From the NCBI GenBank assembly GCA_002281855.1, contig NCHQ01000030.1:1-64000 (forward strand): a stretch of DNA of 64,000 nt, written 5' to 3'. The notes beneath the pieces are model-generated. The model was not told the origin of the DNA. It ran no database searches and worked only from the letters and a program-made list of their open reading frames with translations. Source of the stretch: Rhodospirillales bacterium 24-66-33. Lineage in GTDB: Bacteria > Pseudomonadota > Alphaproteobacteria > Reyranellales > Reyranellaceae. The position numbers and the translations under genes were made by a program. Shown piece after piece: positions 31,526 to 41,976 of the stretch. Position 1 is the first letter of the stretch. Each line of letters opens with the position of its first letter.

Positions 31526-32331
31526 ACGAACAACCTGTCAAGGAAGGCGAGCGCATCGCCAAGCGCCTGGCGCGCGCGGGCCTGTGCTCGCGCCGCGATG
31601 CCGAACGCTGGATCGAGGAAGGCCGGGTCAAGGTCGACGGCAAGGTGCTGGAGACGCCGGCCTGCGTCGTCACCGACAAGAGCGTCATCGAGGTCGACGG
31701 CAAGCCGTTGCCCACCGCCGACCGGGCGCGCATGTGGCGCTATCACAAGCCGCCGAGCGAGATGGTGACGGCCCGCGATCCCGAGGGACGCCGCACCATC
31801 TTCGACTCGCTGCCCAAGGGCATGCCGAGGGTCGTCACGATCGGCCGCCTCGATTACTTCTCGGAAGGGCTGCTGCTGCTGACCAACGATGGCGGGCTGG
31901 CGCGCCAGCTCGAACTGCCGGCCAATGGCTGGACGCGCCGCTATCGCGCCCGCGTGCACGGCGCCGTCGACGAGGCGAAGCTCGCGGAACTGGCCAACGG
32001 CATCACCATCGAGGGCGTGCGCTACGGTCCCATCCAGGCGAGCCTCGACCGCCAGCAGCGCTCCAATGCCTGGATCGACATCGCGCTGGCCGAGGGCAAG
32101 AACCGCGAAGTCCGCCGCGTGCTGGCCCATCTCAACCTGCCGGTGGTGCGCCTGATCCGCGTCGCCTTCGGGCCGTTCCATCTCGGCGAAGTCGAACGCG
32201 GCCATGTCGACGAGATTCCGCCGCAGGCGCTCGAGAACCTGCTGGGCGTGAAGCGGCCGCCGCGCAAGGAAGGCTGGGCCAAGCCCAAACACAAGCCAGC
32301 CCCGCCCCACGCCAAGCGCCGGCGGCACTGA
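31522..32331 (+). CDS. RluB/RsuA-family rRNA pseudouridine synthase
   Basis: 269 residues, GTG start. N-terminal S4 RNA-binding domain (RIAKRLARAGLCSRRDAERWIEEGRVKVDG), then the synthase domain with catalytic aspartate in TIGRLDYFSEGLLLLTNDG and the late EGKNREVRRVLAHL motif. It carries a basic, proline-rich tail (KPKHKPAPPHAKRRRH) expected to contact rRNA. Overlaps both neighbours, forming an operon with rsmD. Confidence 0.92.
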   Translation: MNEQPVKEGERIAKRLARAGLCSRRDAERWIEEGRVKVDGKVLETPACVVTDKSVIEVDGKPLPTADRARMWRYHKPPSEMVTARDPEGRRTIFDSLPKGMPRVVTIGRLDYFSEGLLLLTNDGGLARQLELPANGWTRRYRARVHGAVDEAKLAELANGITIEGVRYGPIQASLDRQQRSNAWIDIALAEGKNREVRRVLAHLNLPVVRLIRVAFGPFHLGEVERGHVDEIPPQALENLLGVKRPPRKEGWAKPKHKPAPPHAKRRRH

Positions 32332-32909
32332 TGATCAGGATCATCGGCGGCAAGCATCGCGGCCGTATGCTCGCGACCCCGGAGGGCGAGGCCACGCGCC
32401 CCACCTCCAATCGCGCGCGCGAGTCGCTGTTCAATATCCTGCTGCATGCGAACTGGCGCGAGGACGAGGAGGACGGCACCTCGCCGCTGATCGACGCGCG
32501 CGTGCTCGACGCCTATGCCGGCTCCGGCGCGCTGGGGCTGGAGGCGCTGTCGCGCGGCGCGGCCCACGCCACCTTCCTCGACAACGATGCCGCCGCGATC
32601 AAGGCGATCGGCGAGAACCTGCGCAAGCTCGGCGAGACCGGCGCGGCCAAGGTGGTGCGCGCCGATGCGACACGGCCGCCGCCGTCGCGCGACGCCTGCG
32701 ATCTGGTCCTGCTCGACCCGCCCTATCGGTCGGGCCAGGCCCCCGCCGCGATGACGGCCCTCGCGGCGGCCGGCTGGATGACGCCGGGCTGCATCGTCAC
32801 CGTCGAGTGCGCGCACAACGAGGATCTGCCGCCGCCACCCGGCTTCGCCGCGATCGACGAACGCCGCTATGGCGCCGCCAAGATCGTGATCCTCAAGCGG
32901 ACGGCATGA
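32331..32909 (+). CDS. rsmD: 16S rRNA (guanine(966)-N2)-methyltransferase
   Basis: 192 residues. N-terminal IIGGKHRGRMLATPEGEATRPTSNRARESLFNIL is the RsmD signature. SAM site LDAYAGSGALGLEALSRGA, catalytic DPPY motif in VLLDPPYRSG. Translationally coupled to the pseudouridine synthase before and the phosphatase after it. Confidence 0.94.
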   Translation: MIRIIGGKHRGRMLATPEGEATRPTSNRARESLFNILLHANWREDEEDGTSPLIDARVLDAYAGSGALGLEALSRGAAHATFLDNDAAAIKAIGENLRKLGETGAAKVVRADATRPPPSRDACDLVLLDPPYRSGQAPAAMTALAAAGWMTPGCIVTVECAHNEDLPPPPGFAAIDERRYGAAKIVILKRTA

Positions 32910-33517
32910 AGCTCGGCGCGCCTCTCTACATGCTGCGGCACGGCGAGACCGCCTGGAACACCGAGCGGCGCATGCAGGGCAGCAAGAACTCCGACCTGAC
33001 CGCGCGCGGGCGCGTCCAGGCGCTGGCGATGGGGCGCACGCTCAAGCGCGAACTCGAGCGCGAACCGGGACCGACGATCTTCCTGCGCAGTCCCTTGGGG
33101 CGCACGCGCGAGACCTCCGACATCATCGGCCAGGAGCTGGGGCTTTCCGCCGCGGACTGGCGCGAGGATATCAGGCTGGCCGAACTTTCCTACGGCACGT
33201 GGGAAGGCTTCTCATGGGCCGAGATCGAGATCGATCATCCGACCGCTCTCGCCGACTGGCGCGCCGATCCGCACGGCTACTGCCCGCCGGGCGGCGAAAC
33301 CCATGCCGATCTTCGCCTGCGCTGCGAGACCATGTTGGCGGAGATCGCCGCCGCCGGCACGCGCACCGTGGTGGTGAGCCACGGCGTCAGCGGCGCGGTG
33401 GTGCGCGGTCTCAATCTCGGACTCGATGCCCGCGCCATGTTCGTTCTGGAGAAACCTCAGGACGCGTTCTTCCGCCTACTCGCCGGAAGCGAAGAACGCA
33501 TCGCCTGCGACCTGTGA
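32906..33517 (+). CDS. Histidine phosphatase family protein (phosphoglycerate mutase-like)
   Basis: 203 residues. Phosphohistidine loop LYMLRHGETAWNTERRMQG, acid/base region ELSYGTWEG, second histidine in VVVSHGVSGAVVRGL. Removes phosphate from an unknown small molecule. ATGA overlap with rsmD. Confidence 0.9.
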   Translation: MKLGAPLYMLRHGETAWNTERRMQGSKNSDLTARGRVQALAMGRTLKRELEREPGPTIFLRSPLGRTRETSDIIGQELGLSAADWREDIRLAELSYGTWEGFSWAEIEIDHPTALADWRADPHGYCPPGGETHADLRLRCETMLAEIAAAGTRTVVVSHGVSGAVVRGLNLGLDARAMFVLEKPQDAFFRLLAGSEERIACDL

Positions 33518-33548
33518 TCGTAACGGGGTGCCGGCTATAAGCGCCGGC

Positions 33549-34958
33549 ATGAACGAGGACGCGCAGAGCAGGACGATCGAGCAAGCCAGCAGACCGACAT
33601 GGGCGGAGGAAGCCCGCGCGACCCTGCTGCTCGCCTGGCCGCTCATCCTCACCAATGTCGCGCAGACGCTGATGACGGCGACCGACGTGGTGATGATGGG
33701 CTGGCTGGGCCCCGATGCGCTGGCCGCCGGCGCGCTGGGCGCCAACCTCTATTTCGCGACCATGATCTTCGGGCTCGGCCTCACCACGGCGACCGCGCCG
33801 ATGATCGCGCGCGAGCTGGGCCGAAAGGGCCACTCGGTGCGCGACGTGCGCCGCACGGTGCGCCAGGGCATGTGGATGGCGGCCGTCGTCACCGTGCCCA
33901 TCTGGATCGTGCTGTGGCAGAGCGAGGCGATCCTGCTGGCGATGGGCCAGGAGCCGGCGCTCGCCAAGTCCGCCGCGGACTATGTGCGCGCCCTGCAATG
34001 GTCGCTGCTGCCGTTCTTCCTCTTCCTCGTGCTGCGCTCCTTCGTCTCGGCGCTGGAGCGGCCCTTGTGGGCGCTCGCCGCGGGCATCGTCGGCGTGATC
34101 GCGAACGCCGGGTTGGCCTGGGTGCTCATCTTCGGCCATTTCGGCTTTCCGCAGCTCGGGCTGGTCGGTGCCGGCTATGCCACGACCTTCGCCGACACGC
34201 TGATGTTCGTTCTGCTCGCGGCCGTCATCCTCACCGACCGCAAGTTCCGCCGCTATCACCTGTTCGGCCGCTTCTGGCGGGCTGACTGGCCGCGCTTTCG
34301 CGAGCTGTGGCATCTCGGCCTGCCGATCGGCGCGACGCTGGTGTTCGAGGTCGCCGTCTTCAATGGCGTGACGTTCCTGATGGGCCTGATCGGCGCCGCG
34401 TCGCTGGCGGCACACTCGGTCGCCATGCAGCTGGCCTCGCTCTCCTTCATGGTTCCGCTGGGGCTCGCCCAGGCCGCGACCGTGCGGGTCGGCCGCGCCT
34501 TCGGGGCGCACGACAGGGAGGGCGTCCGCCGGGCCGGCTGGACGGCCTACGTCATGGGCGTGGGATTCATGGCGCTGACGGGGCTGGCGATGGTCCTGGC
34601 GCCGCGCCCGCTGGTCGGCCTGTTCCTCGACCTCGACGTGCCGGCCAATCTGCCCGTGATCGAGCTGGCGGTGAGCTTCCTCATGGTCGCGGCGCTGTTC
34701 CAGGTGGCCGATGGCGGCCAGGCGGTCGCGGCCGGCATGCTGCGCGGCCTGCACGATACGCGTGTGCCCATGGTCTATGCCGGCATCGGCTACTGGGGCA
34801 TCGGCCTGCTGCTGGGCGTCGGGCTCGCCTTCCAGGGCGGGATGGCCGGCTTCGGCCTGTGGATCGGACTGGCCACCGGCCTCACCGTCGTGGCGATCCT
34901 GCTGCTCGTGCGCTGGCTGCGACGCGAGCGATTGGGACTGATGGCGCCGGGCCAGTGA
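33549..34958 (+). CDS. MATE-family multidrug efflux transporter (NorM-like)
   Basis: 469 residues with about 12 membrane segments in two similar halves. N-terminal LLAWPLILTNVAQTLMTATDVVMMGWLGPDALAA and second-half LGLPIGATLVFEVAVFNGVTFLMG are characteristic of MATE proteins. Exports cationic compounds with sodium or protons. ATG at 33549; the earlier frame overlaps the phosphatase gene. Confidence 0.92.
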   Translation: MNEDAQSRTIEQASRPTWAEEARATLLLAWPLILTNVAQTLMTATDVVMMGWLGPDALAAGALGANLYFATMIFGLGLTTATAPMIARELGRKGHSVRDVRRTVRQGMWMAAVVTVPIWIVLWQSEAILLAMGQEPALAKSAADYVRALQWSLLPFFLFLVLRSFVSALERPLWALAAGIVGVIANAGLAWVLIFGHFGFPQLGLVGAGYATTFADTLMFVLLAAVILTDRKFRRYHLFGRFWRADWPRFRELWHLGLPIGATLVFEVAVFNGVTFLMGLIGAASLAAHSVAMQLASLSFMVPLGLAQAATVRVGRAFGAHDREGVRRAGWTAYVMGVGFMALTGLAMVLAPRPLVGLFLDLDVPANLPVIELAVSFLMVAALFQVADGGQAVAAGMLRGLHDTRVPMVYAGIGYWGIGLLLGVGLAFQGGMAGFGLWIGLATGLTVVAILLLVRWLRRERLGLMAPGQ

Positions 34959-34976
34959 CGCCCGCAGAGACGCGGC

Positions 34977-35432
34977 TCAGGTCAGATCGACGTCGTAGCG
35001 AACGTAGTCCGTCAGCTTGGCCACCCGGTCGTAGAGGCGGCGGGCGGGTTCGTTGTCGGCTTCGGTGTGCCAGTAGAGCCGCCGCCAGCCGCGCGCCCGG
35101 CCACGCTCGACGAGCGCTTCGATGAGGTGGCGCCCCACCCCGGTACCGCGCGCGGCGGGCGCGACCCACAGATCCTCCAGATAGCAGACCGTGCGACTGC
35201 TGAACGTGTGGGGGTGCAGCACGTAGTGCGCAAAGCCGAGCAGGTCCCGATCGTCCGCTGCAGCTGAGACCAGCGCACAGACGGGATGGTCGGGATGCAG
35301 GACCCGGCGCCACAACTCGTCGACCTCGGCTTCGCCCATCGTTGCGCCGTGGTGAGTGTAATTGGCAGCCCACATCCCGCCCCAGGCGGAGCGGTCGGCC
35401 GGCGCTGCGTCACGCACGATGATTGCGGGCAT
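34977..35432 (-). CDS. GNAT-family N-acetyltransferase
   Basis: 151 residues. Acetyl-CoA motif A VCYLEDLWVAPAARGTGVGRHLIEAL and motif B LYWHTEADNEPARRLYDRVAKL. The substrate is unknown. Monocistronic by position, 12 bp from the end of the small periplasmic protein gene and convergent with the MATE gene. Confidence 0.88.
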   Translation of the reverse strand: MPAIIVRDAAPADRSAWGGMWAANYTHHGATMGEAEVDELWRRVLHPDHPVCALVSAAADDRDLLGFAHYVLHPHTFSSRTVCYLEDLWVAPAARGTGVGRHLIEALVERGRARGWRRLYWHTEADNEPARRLYDRVAKLTDYVRYDVDLT

Positions 35433-35444
35433 TCGATCGCGCCG

Positions 35445-35915
35445 CTAACGGGAGAGGCGGGCCGTCCGCCGACAGCCGCCGTTCTCCGTGACCATCAGGC
35501 CGGAAGCGTCGCCGCGGGCGGTGAGCTGCATGCGACGGTGTTCGGGGCCCTTCACCGAGGCGAGGCTCAGGAGATTGAACGGCGCGCCGACCTTGGCCAC
35601 ACCGTGGATCTGCCACAGGCCGGGGCCCGGCGGCGGCGGCGCCGACTTGTTGGGATTGGGCACCGGCCCGAGCGCCGTGGTGTCGTAGGCCGAACCGTCG
35701 ACGAAGCCCGATTCGATGGTGAGCAGGTAGTCGAGCGGCGCGTTGCACGAACCGCCGTCGCTGGTGCCGCGCCAGGTGCCGTCGAGCGGCGAGGCTGGGG
35801 CGGGCGTCGGCGCGCCGCTGGCTGGCGCGGCGGGCGGCGCGGGCGCGCGGGTCTGCGCCGAGGCCCCGGTTGCGGCGAGGCCTGCGATCAGGAGCAGCGC
35901 TAGAAAATTCTTCAT
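35445..35915 (-). CDS. Small periplasmic protein of unknown function, coupled to mutL
   Basis: 156 residues from the ATG at 35915. A signal peptide (MKNFLALLLIAGLAATGASA) is followed by a proline/alanine-rich linker and a compact domain DGTWRGTSDGGSCNAPLDYLLTIESGFVDGSAYD ending with GCRRTARLSR. The GTW..T.DGG and YLLTI.. pattern suggests a small beta-barrel, and two cysteines could form a disulfide. Start overlaps the mutL stop by 4 bp. I do not recognise a named family. Confidence 0.75.
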   Translation of the reverse strand: MKNFLALLLIAGLAATGASAQTRAPAPPAAPASGAPTPAPASPLDGTWRGTSDGGSCNAPLDYLLTIESGFVDGSAYDTTALGPVPNPNKSAPPPPGPGLWQIHGVAKVGAPFNLLSLASVKGPEHRRMQLTARGDASGLMVTENGGCRRTARLSR

Positions 35916-37738
35916 CGTCTTCCGAACAGCCGCTCGATGTCGGCCAGTTTGAGTTCGACATAGGTCGGACGGCCATGATTGCACTGGCCGGAGTGCGGTG
36001 TCGCCTCCATCTGGCGCAGCAGCGCGTTCATTTCCTCGACGGTCAGCCGACGGCCGGCCCGCACCGAGGTGTGGCAGGCGAGCGTGCCGCAGACTTCCTC
36101 GACCTTCTCCTTGAGCGACAGGTGATCGCCCATCTCGGACAGCTCGTCGGCCAGGTCGCGCACCAGTCCCTGGATGTCGAGTTCGCCCAGCACCGCGGGC
36201 GTCTCGCGCACCACCACGGCGCCGAGGCCAAACGGCTCCAGCACCAGGCCCATGTCGGCCAGCTCGGCGGCGCGTTGCGTGAGGCGCCGCGCGCCGTCCT
36301 CGCCGATCTCCACGACCTCCGGCAGCAGCAGCGCCTGCCGCTTCACGCCCTCGGCCTCGAGCTGGGTCTTCAGCCGCTCATGCACCAGCCGCTCATGCGC
36401 GGCATGCTGGTCGACGATCACGACGCCCTGGTCGGTCTGTGCGACGATGTAGGTCTCGTGCAGCTGCGCGCGCGCCACGCCCAGCGGATAGTTGCCGGGC
36501 GCGATGTTCGCAGGTTGCTCTTCGACCCGCGCCGACAAGCCATCGAGCGGCGCCATGAACTGCATCGCCGCCTCGGCAAGACCGCGCGGCACCGACGCAT
36601 AGCCGCCGCCATTGCCGTATCCGCCGCCTCCCCCACCCATCGCCAGCGGAGTCGAGAAACCCGTATGCGGACGGAAGGCGCCGAGCGCGGCGTCCGACAC
36701 GGTCGTGCTGGCGCGATGGCCGGCCGCCGACAGCGCGGTGCGCAGCGCGCCGACGATCATGCCGCGCACGATGCCGGCGTCGCGGAAGCGGACCTCGGTC
36801 TTGGCAGGGTGGACGTTGACGTCGACCATCTCGGTCGGCGCTTCGAGGAACAGCGCCACCATGGGATGACGGTCGCGCGCCAGGAAATCCTGGTAGGCGC
36901 CACGTACCGCACCGGCCAGCAGCTTGTCGCGCACCGGACGGCCGTTGACGAAGAGATACTGGTGCTGGCCGGTCGGCCGATTGAGCGTCGGCAGGCCGGC
37001 GAAGCCGGTGAGTCGAAAGCCCTCGCGGTTGGCGTCGATCGCCACGGCATTCTCGGCGAACTCGCGGCCCATGATGGCGGCCAGACGCTCCAGCCGCGCG
37101 GCATCGCCCGACAGCAGCGACGGCTTGGCCGCCGCCAGGTCGATCAGCGCGCGCTCCTCGCTCTCCAGCCGGAAGGCGACCTCGGGATGGGCCATGGCGA
37201 GCCGGCGCATCGCATCGGCGACATGGCTCGATTCCGTGCGCGGCTCCTTCAGGAACTTGAGTCGCGCCGGTGTGGCGAAGAACAGCTCGCGGACTTCCAC
37301 CCTCGTGCCCTGCGGATGTGCGGCGGGCCGCGGCTCGCCCTTGGCGCCGCCGTCGATCTCGAGGCTCCAGGCGGTATCGGCGCCGGCGGGCCGCGAGGTG
37401 ATGGTGAAGCGGCTGACCGAGGCGATCGAGGGCAGCGCCTCGCCGCGGAAGCCGAGCGTGCGGATATCGGTCAGGTCGTCGTCGGGCAGCTTCGAGGTGC
37501 AGTGACGCTCGACCGCGAGCCGCAGCTCGTCGGGCGACATGCCCACGCCGTCGTCGACCACCGACAGGAAGGTGCGGCCGCCCTCCTTCAGGGTGACCGC
37601 GATGCGCCGCGCGCCGGCATCGAGCGCGTTCTCGACCAGTTCCTTCACGGCGCTGGCCGGCCGCTCGACCACCTCGCCGGCAGCGATGCGGTTGACGAGC
37701 GTCGAGGGCAGGCGACGCAGGGTTCTGAGAGCGCTCAT
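35912..37738 (-). CDS. mutL: DNA mismatch repair endonuclease MutL
   Basis: 608 residues. N-terminal GHKL ATPase: VNRIAAGEVVERPASAVKELVENALDAGA, DDGVGM, and LGFRGEALPSIASV. The C-terminal domain carries the endonuclease motif DQHAAHERLVHERL plus ACHTSVRAG and CNHGRPTY, so this is the nicking form found in bacteria without MutH. A glycine-rich linker (MGGGGGGYGNGGGY) separates the domains. Confidence 0.97.
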   Translation of the reverse strand: MSALRTLRRLPSTLVNRIAAGEVVERPASAVKELVENALDAGARRIAVTLKEGGRTFLSVVDDGVGMSPDELRLAVERHCTSKLPDDDLTDIRTLGFRGEALPSIASVSRFTITSRPAGADTAWSLEIDGGAKGEPRPAAHPQGTRVEVRELFFATPARLKFLKEPRTESSHVADAMRRLAMAHPEVAFRLESEERALIDLAAAKPSLLSGDAARLERLAAIMGREFAENAVAIDANREGFRLTGFAGLPTLNRPTGQHQYLFVNGRPVRDKLLAGAVRGAYQDFLARDRHPMVALFLEAPTEMVDVNVHPAKTEVRFRDAGIVRGMIVGALRTALSAAGHRASTTVSDAALGAFRPHTGFSTPLAMGGGGGGYGNGGGYASVPRGLAEAAMQFMAPLDGLSARVEEQPANIAPGNYPLGVARAQLHETYIVAQTDQGVVIVDQHAAHERLVHERLKTQLEAEGVKRQALLLPEVVEIGEDGARRLTQRAAELADMGLVLEPFGLGAVVVRETPAVLGELDIQGLVRDLADELSEMGDHLSLKEKVEEVCGTLACHTSVRAGRRLTVEEMNALLRQMEATPHSGQCNHGRPTYVELKLADIERLFGRR

Positions 37739-37778
37739 GACGCCGTCATTTTACGGCGTTTCCGCTTCAAGTTCACAC

Positions 37779-37893
37779 ACCATCCTCATCCTGAGGAGGC
37801 CACGAAGTGGCCGTCTCGAAGGATGGGCAACAATGCGGTGCTCGTTCCCACCCTTCGAGACGCGCTCCTCCGGAGTGCTCCTCAGGGTGAGGT
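37779..37893. repeat. Dispersed palindromic intergenic repeat, copy A
   Basis: Begins with CATCCTCATCCTGAGGAGG and ends with the near-complement GCTCCTCAGGGTGAGG, with inner arms GTCTCGAAGGATGGG / CCCACCCTTCGAGACGC. It folds as a long hairpin. It sits between pgi and mutL, both on the minus strand. Related copies at 53485, 53645 and 57921. Confidence 0.8.
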
Positions 37894-37935
37894 CATTGCT
37901 GGAAAACGATGTGATTCGCTCTGAACGGGAAGAGT

Positions 37936-39258
<1,323 letters not shown>

Positions 39259-39274
39259 CGGGAAACGACTCTCC

Positions 39275-40600
39275 TCAGGGTTCCTGTGTGACGCCGACCG
39301 GCTTGCCGACCACTACGGTGGTCAACGCGTCATCGCGCAGGAGGTGCCGTGCGACCTTGCGGACGTCGTCGAGCGTAACCGCGGCGATCAGTGCCGCGCG
39401 CCGCGTCAGGTGATCGGGTGACAGCCCGTCGATCTGCATCGAATGCAGCAGCCCTGCGATCGAGGCCGAGGAATCGAGCGAGAGCGCCAGCGCGCCCGTG
39501 AGATAGGTCTTCGCGTCGGTCAGCTCGGCCTCGGTCACGCCGTCGTTGCGCATCCGGCCCATCTCGGCGCGAATCACCTGGAGCGCCTCGGCGATGCGCT
39601 CGTTGGCGCTGCCGGTCGACATCAGCAGCAGCGCGGCGCGCTTGTAGGTGCGCAGGCCGCTCGACACGCTGTAGGCCAGGCCGCGCTTCTCGCGCACCTC
39701 GTTGAACAGCCGCGACTGCTGCCCGCCGCCGCCCAGCACGTGGTTCATCACCAGCGCGGCATACCAGAGCGGATCGTCGCGCTCGATGCCGGGAAGTGCC
39801 ATCAGCGCCGAACTCTGCGGCACCGGCCGTTCGACAACCACGACGCGCGGTCTGGTCGGCGGCACCCATTGCGGCGGCAGGGTCGGCGGCGTGCCGGTGG
39901 GCAGCAGGCCGAACGAGCGATCGATCTGGCGCGCCAGCTCGGCCTCGCCGATGTCGCCGACCGCGGAGACAATCAGGCCGTTGCGCAGCAGCAGCTCCGC
40001 CGCCCGCTTCTTCAACAGGTCCGGCGTGGCAGCCGCCAGCCCCGCGGGCGTGCCGTCGGGATCGGCGGCATAGGCATGGCCGGCGAACAGCGTTTCCATC
40101 AGCGTACGGCCCGCCACCGAGCCGGGACGCTGGGCGGCCTGGTTGATGCTGGCAATCGTCTGCGCGCGGCGCTGGTTCACCATGTCGGGGGCGAAGCGCG
40201 GTTCGGTGAGCGCCAGCCGCAGCAGTTCGAAACCCTCGTCGCGATTGGCCGACAGGACGCGCAGCGAGCCGGTCAGGCGGTCGAGCGAGGCGTTGAAGCC
40301 CAGCGAGGCGGCGGCATCCTCCTGGCGCTGGCGGAAGGCCTGCGCATCCATCGATCCCGCGCCATCGGTCAGCAGGCCCGCCATGAGGTCGGTGATTCCG
40401 GCCTGCCCGGCCGGGTCCGTGGCGGTGCCGCCGGAGAACGAGAAGGACAGCGCCACGATGGGCGTGCTCTTGTCCTCGACCAGCCAGGCCTTGATGCCGA
40501 GCGGCGTCGTGATTTCCCTGATCTCGATCGCGCCCGCCACGGCCGGCAGCAGCACGAAGAGGCCGGCGAGCGCCGCCGCGAGCGCGCGCAACGGCTTCAT
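39275..40600 (-). CDS. M16-family peptidase-like protein, non-catalytic partner
   Basis: 441 residues with a signal peptide (MKPLRALAAALAGLFVLLPAVAGA). It has the M16 fold (LVEDKSTPIVALSFSFSGGTATDPAGQAGITDLMAGLL) but lacks HxxEH: the expected position reads ITDLM. It retains the R/Y pair in REKRGLAYSVSSGLRTY. Such inactive subunits pair with an active M16 protein, here the immediately upstream gene, which it overlaps by 4 bp. Periplasmic. Confidence 0.9.
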   Translation of the reverse strand: MKPLRALAAALAGLFVLLPAVAGAIEIREITTPLGIKAWLVEDKSTPIVALSFSFSGGTATDPAGQAGITDLMAGLLTDGAGSMDAQAFRQRQEDAAASLGFNASLDRLTGSLRVLSANRDEGFELLRLALTEPRFAPDMVNQRRAQTIASINQAAQRPGSVAGRTLMETLFAGHAYAADPDGTPAGLAAATPDLLKKRAAELLLRNGLIVSAVGDIGEAELARQIDRSFGLLPTGTPPTLPPQWVPPTRPRVVVVERPVPQSSALMALPGIERDDPLWYAALVMNHVLGGGGQQSRLFNEVREKRGLAYSVSSGLRTYKRAALLLMSTGSANERIAEALQVIRAEMGRMRNDGVTEAELTDAKTYLTGALALSLDSSASIAGLLHSMQIDGLSPDHLTRRAALIAAVTLDDVRKVARHLLRDDALTTVVVGKPVGVTQEP

Positions 40601-41976
40601 CCGCCCCTCGCCGCCGGGGTCAAGAGGGCGGTGACGGCGCCGTCGTCGCGCCAGACATGCCGGGCGGCCGCCAGCACCTCGTCGCGCGTGACGGCGGAAA
40701 TGCGCTGCGGCCAGGCATCGACATCGGCCACGGTGCTGCCGGTGCTGAGCGCCGTGCCGTAGATGCGCGGACCGCTCGCAAGCGAATCCTGCGAATAGAT
40801 CGCGGCAGCCAGCAGCTGGTTCTGCGCGCGCTCGACCTCCTCGGCCGTGACGCCGCCGTCGAGCAGCTTCTTCATCTCGGCGGTCACCGCCTGCTCGACG
40901 TCCTCGATGCTGCGCGACTTCGCGGGATGCACGCCGATGTCGAACGAGGTGAGGCCGAGGCTCGACGCGCCGTAGGAAGCCCAGGCCGAAAGGCCGATCC
41001 CGCGCTCCTCCACGAGGACCCGCGACAGGCGGCTGGTCTCGGTGCCGCCGAACAGGCGCGCCAGCACCTGGAGGGCGTAGGCATATTTCGTCTCGCCGAC
41101 CCGGTAGGATGGTGCCAGCCACAGCCGCGACCAGCGCGGCTCGGCGACGCGCGCATCGGCGCGCACCACCTTCTGCGGCAGGTCGGTGCCGCCCTGCGCG
41201 GGACGCAGACGCGGCCCGATTTCGCGGCGGGCGATCGGCCCGTAATATCGTTCGCCCAGTTCGCGCACCCTTTCCGTCGTGGTGTCGCCGGCCACGATCA
41301 GGATGGCGTTGTTGGGCGCATAGTGGCGGCGATAGAAGCTCGCCAGATCCTCGACGCCAAGGTTCCGGATGTCGTCGGGGTAGCCGATGACGGGCATGGC
41401 GTAGGGTTTATGCAGCCCGTAGAGCCGCTCGCGCACCACCTCGTCGAGCAGCGACGCCGGCACGTTGTCGGTGCGCATGCGGCGTTCCTCGAGGATGACC
41501 TGCCGCTCCGGCACGATTTCGCGCTCGGTGAGCCGCACGTTTGTCATGCGGTCGGCTTCCATGCGCATCACCAGCTCGAGCTGTTCGGCCGCGATGGTCT
41601 GGTGGTAGCCGGTGGAATCGAAGGTCGTGTAGGCGTTGTCGCGGCCGCCGTTGCGCGAGACGATGCGCGAGAATTCGCCGGCCGGCACCTGATCGGTGCC
41701 CTTGAACATCATGTGCTCGAGGAAATGGGCGGCGCCGGTATGGCCGAACGTCTCGTCGGCGCTACCGACCTTGTAGACGACGACCTGGGTCACGATCGGC
41801 GCCCGCCGCGACGGCAGCACGATGACCTGGAGCCCGTTGGCGAGGGTGAAGGTCTCGGCATTGCGCCGGCCGACGGCAAACAGCTTGGCGAGTGCCGGGC
41901 CGGACGGCGTGAGGGCCGCGCCCGCGAGCAGGCCGCCGAGGAGCGCGCGGCGGCCGGGGTGCGGCCCGGAACTCAG
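40597..41976 (-). CDS. M16-family zinc metallopeptidase, active partner; likely CTG start
   Basis: Zinc motif H-F-L-E-H in GAAHFLEHMMFKGT with downstream E in the RLTEREIVPERQVILEE segment. The first conventional start is a GTG at 41820 (407 residues), but this would cut into the first strand. The upstream in-frame sequence encodes GRRALLGGLLAGAALT..GPALA, a clear signal peptide, then NAETFTLANGLQVIV, the usual M16 N-terminus. No ATG, GTG or TTG precedes it in frame. A CTG at 41976 overlaps the DUF3035 stop by 4 bp (CTGA) and has GAAGG 6 nt upstream, giving 459 residues. Confidence 0.85.
   Translation of the reverse strand: MSSGPHPGRRALLGGLLAGAALTPSGPALAKLFAVGRRNAETFTLANGLQVIVLPSRRAPIVTQVVVYKVGSADETFGHTGAAHFLEHMMFKGTDQVPAGEFSRIVSRNGGRDNAYTTFDSTGYHQTIAAEQLELVMRMEADRMTNVRLTEREIVPERQVILEERRMRTDNVPASLLDEVVRERLYGLHKPYAMPVIGYPDDIRNLGVEDLASFYRRHYAPNNAILIVAGDTTTERVRELGERYYGPIARREIGPRLRPAQGGTDLPQKVVRADARVAEPRWSRLWLAPSYRVGETKYAYALQVLARLFGGTETSRLSRVLVEERGIGLSAWASYGASSLGLTSFDIGVHPAKSRSIEDVEQAVTAEMKKLLDGGVTAEEVERAQNQLLAAAIYSQDSLASGPRIYGTALSTGSTVADVDAWPQRISAVTRDEVLAAARHVWRDDGAVTALLTPAARGG

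Noticed and set aside
35870..37924. A 684-codon plus-strand frame over mutL
   Set aside because: Shadow of mutL, which has all its conserved motifs on the minus strand.
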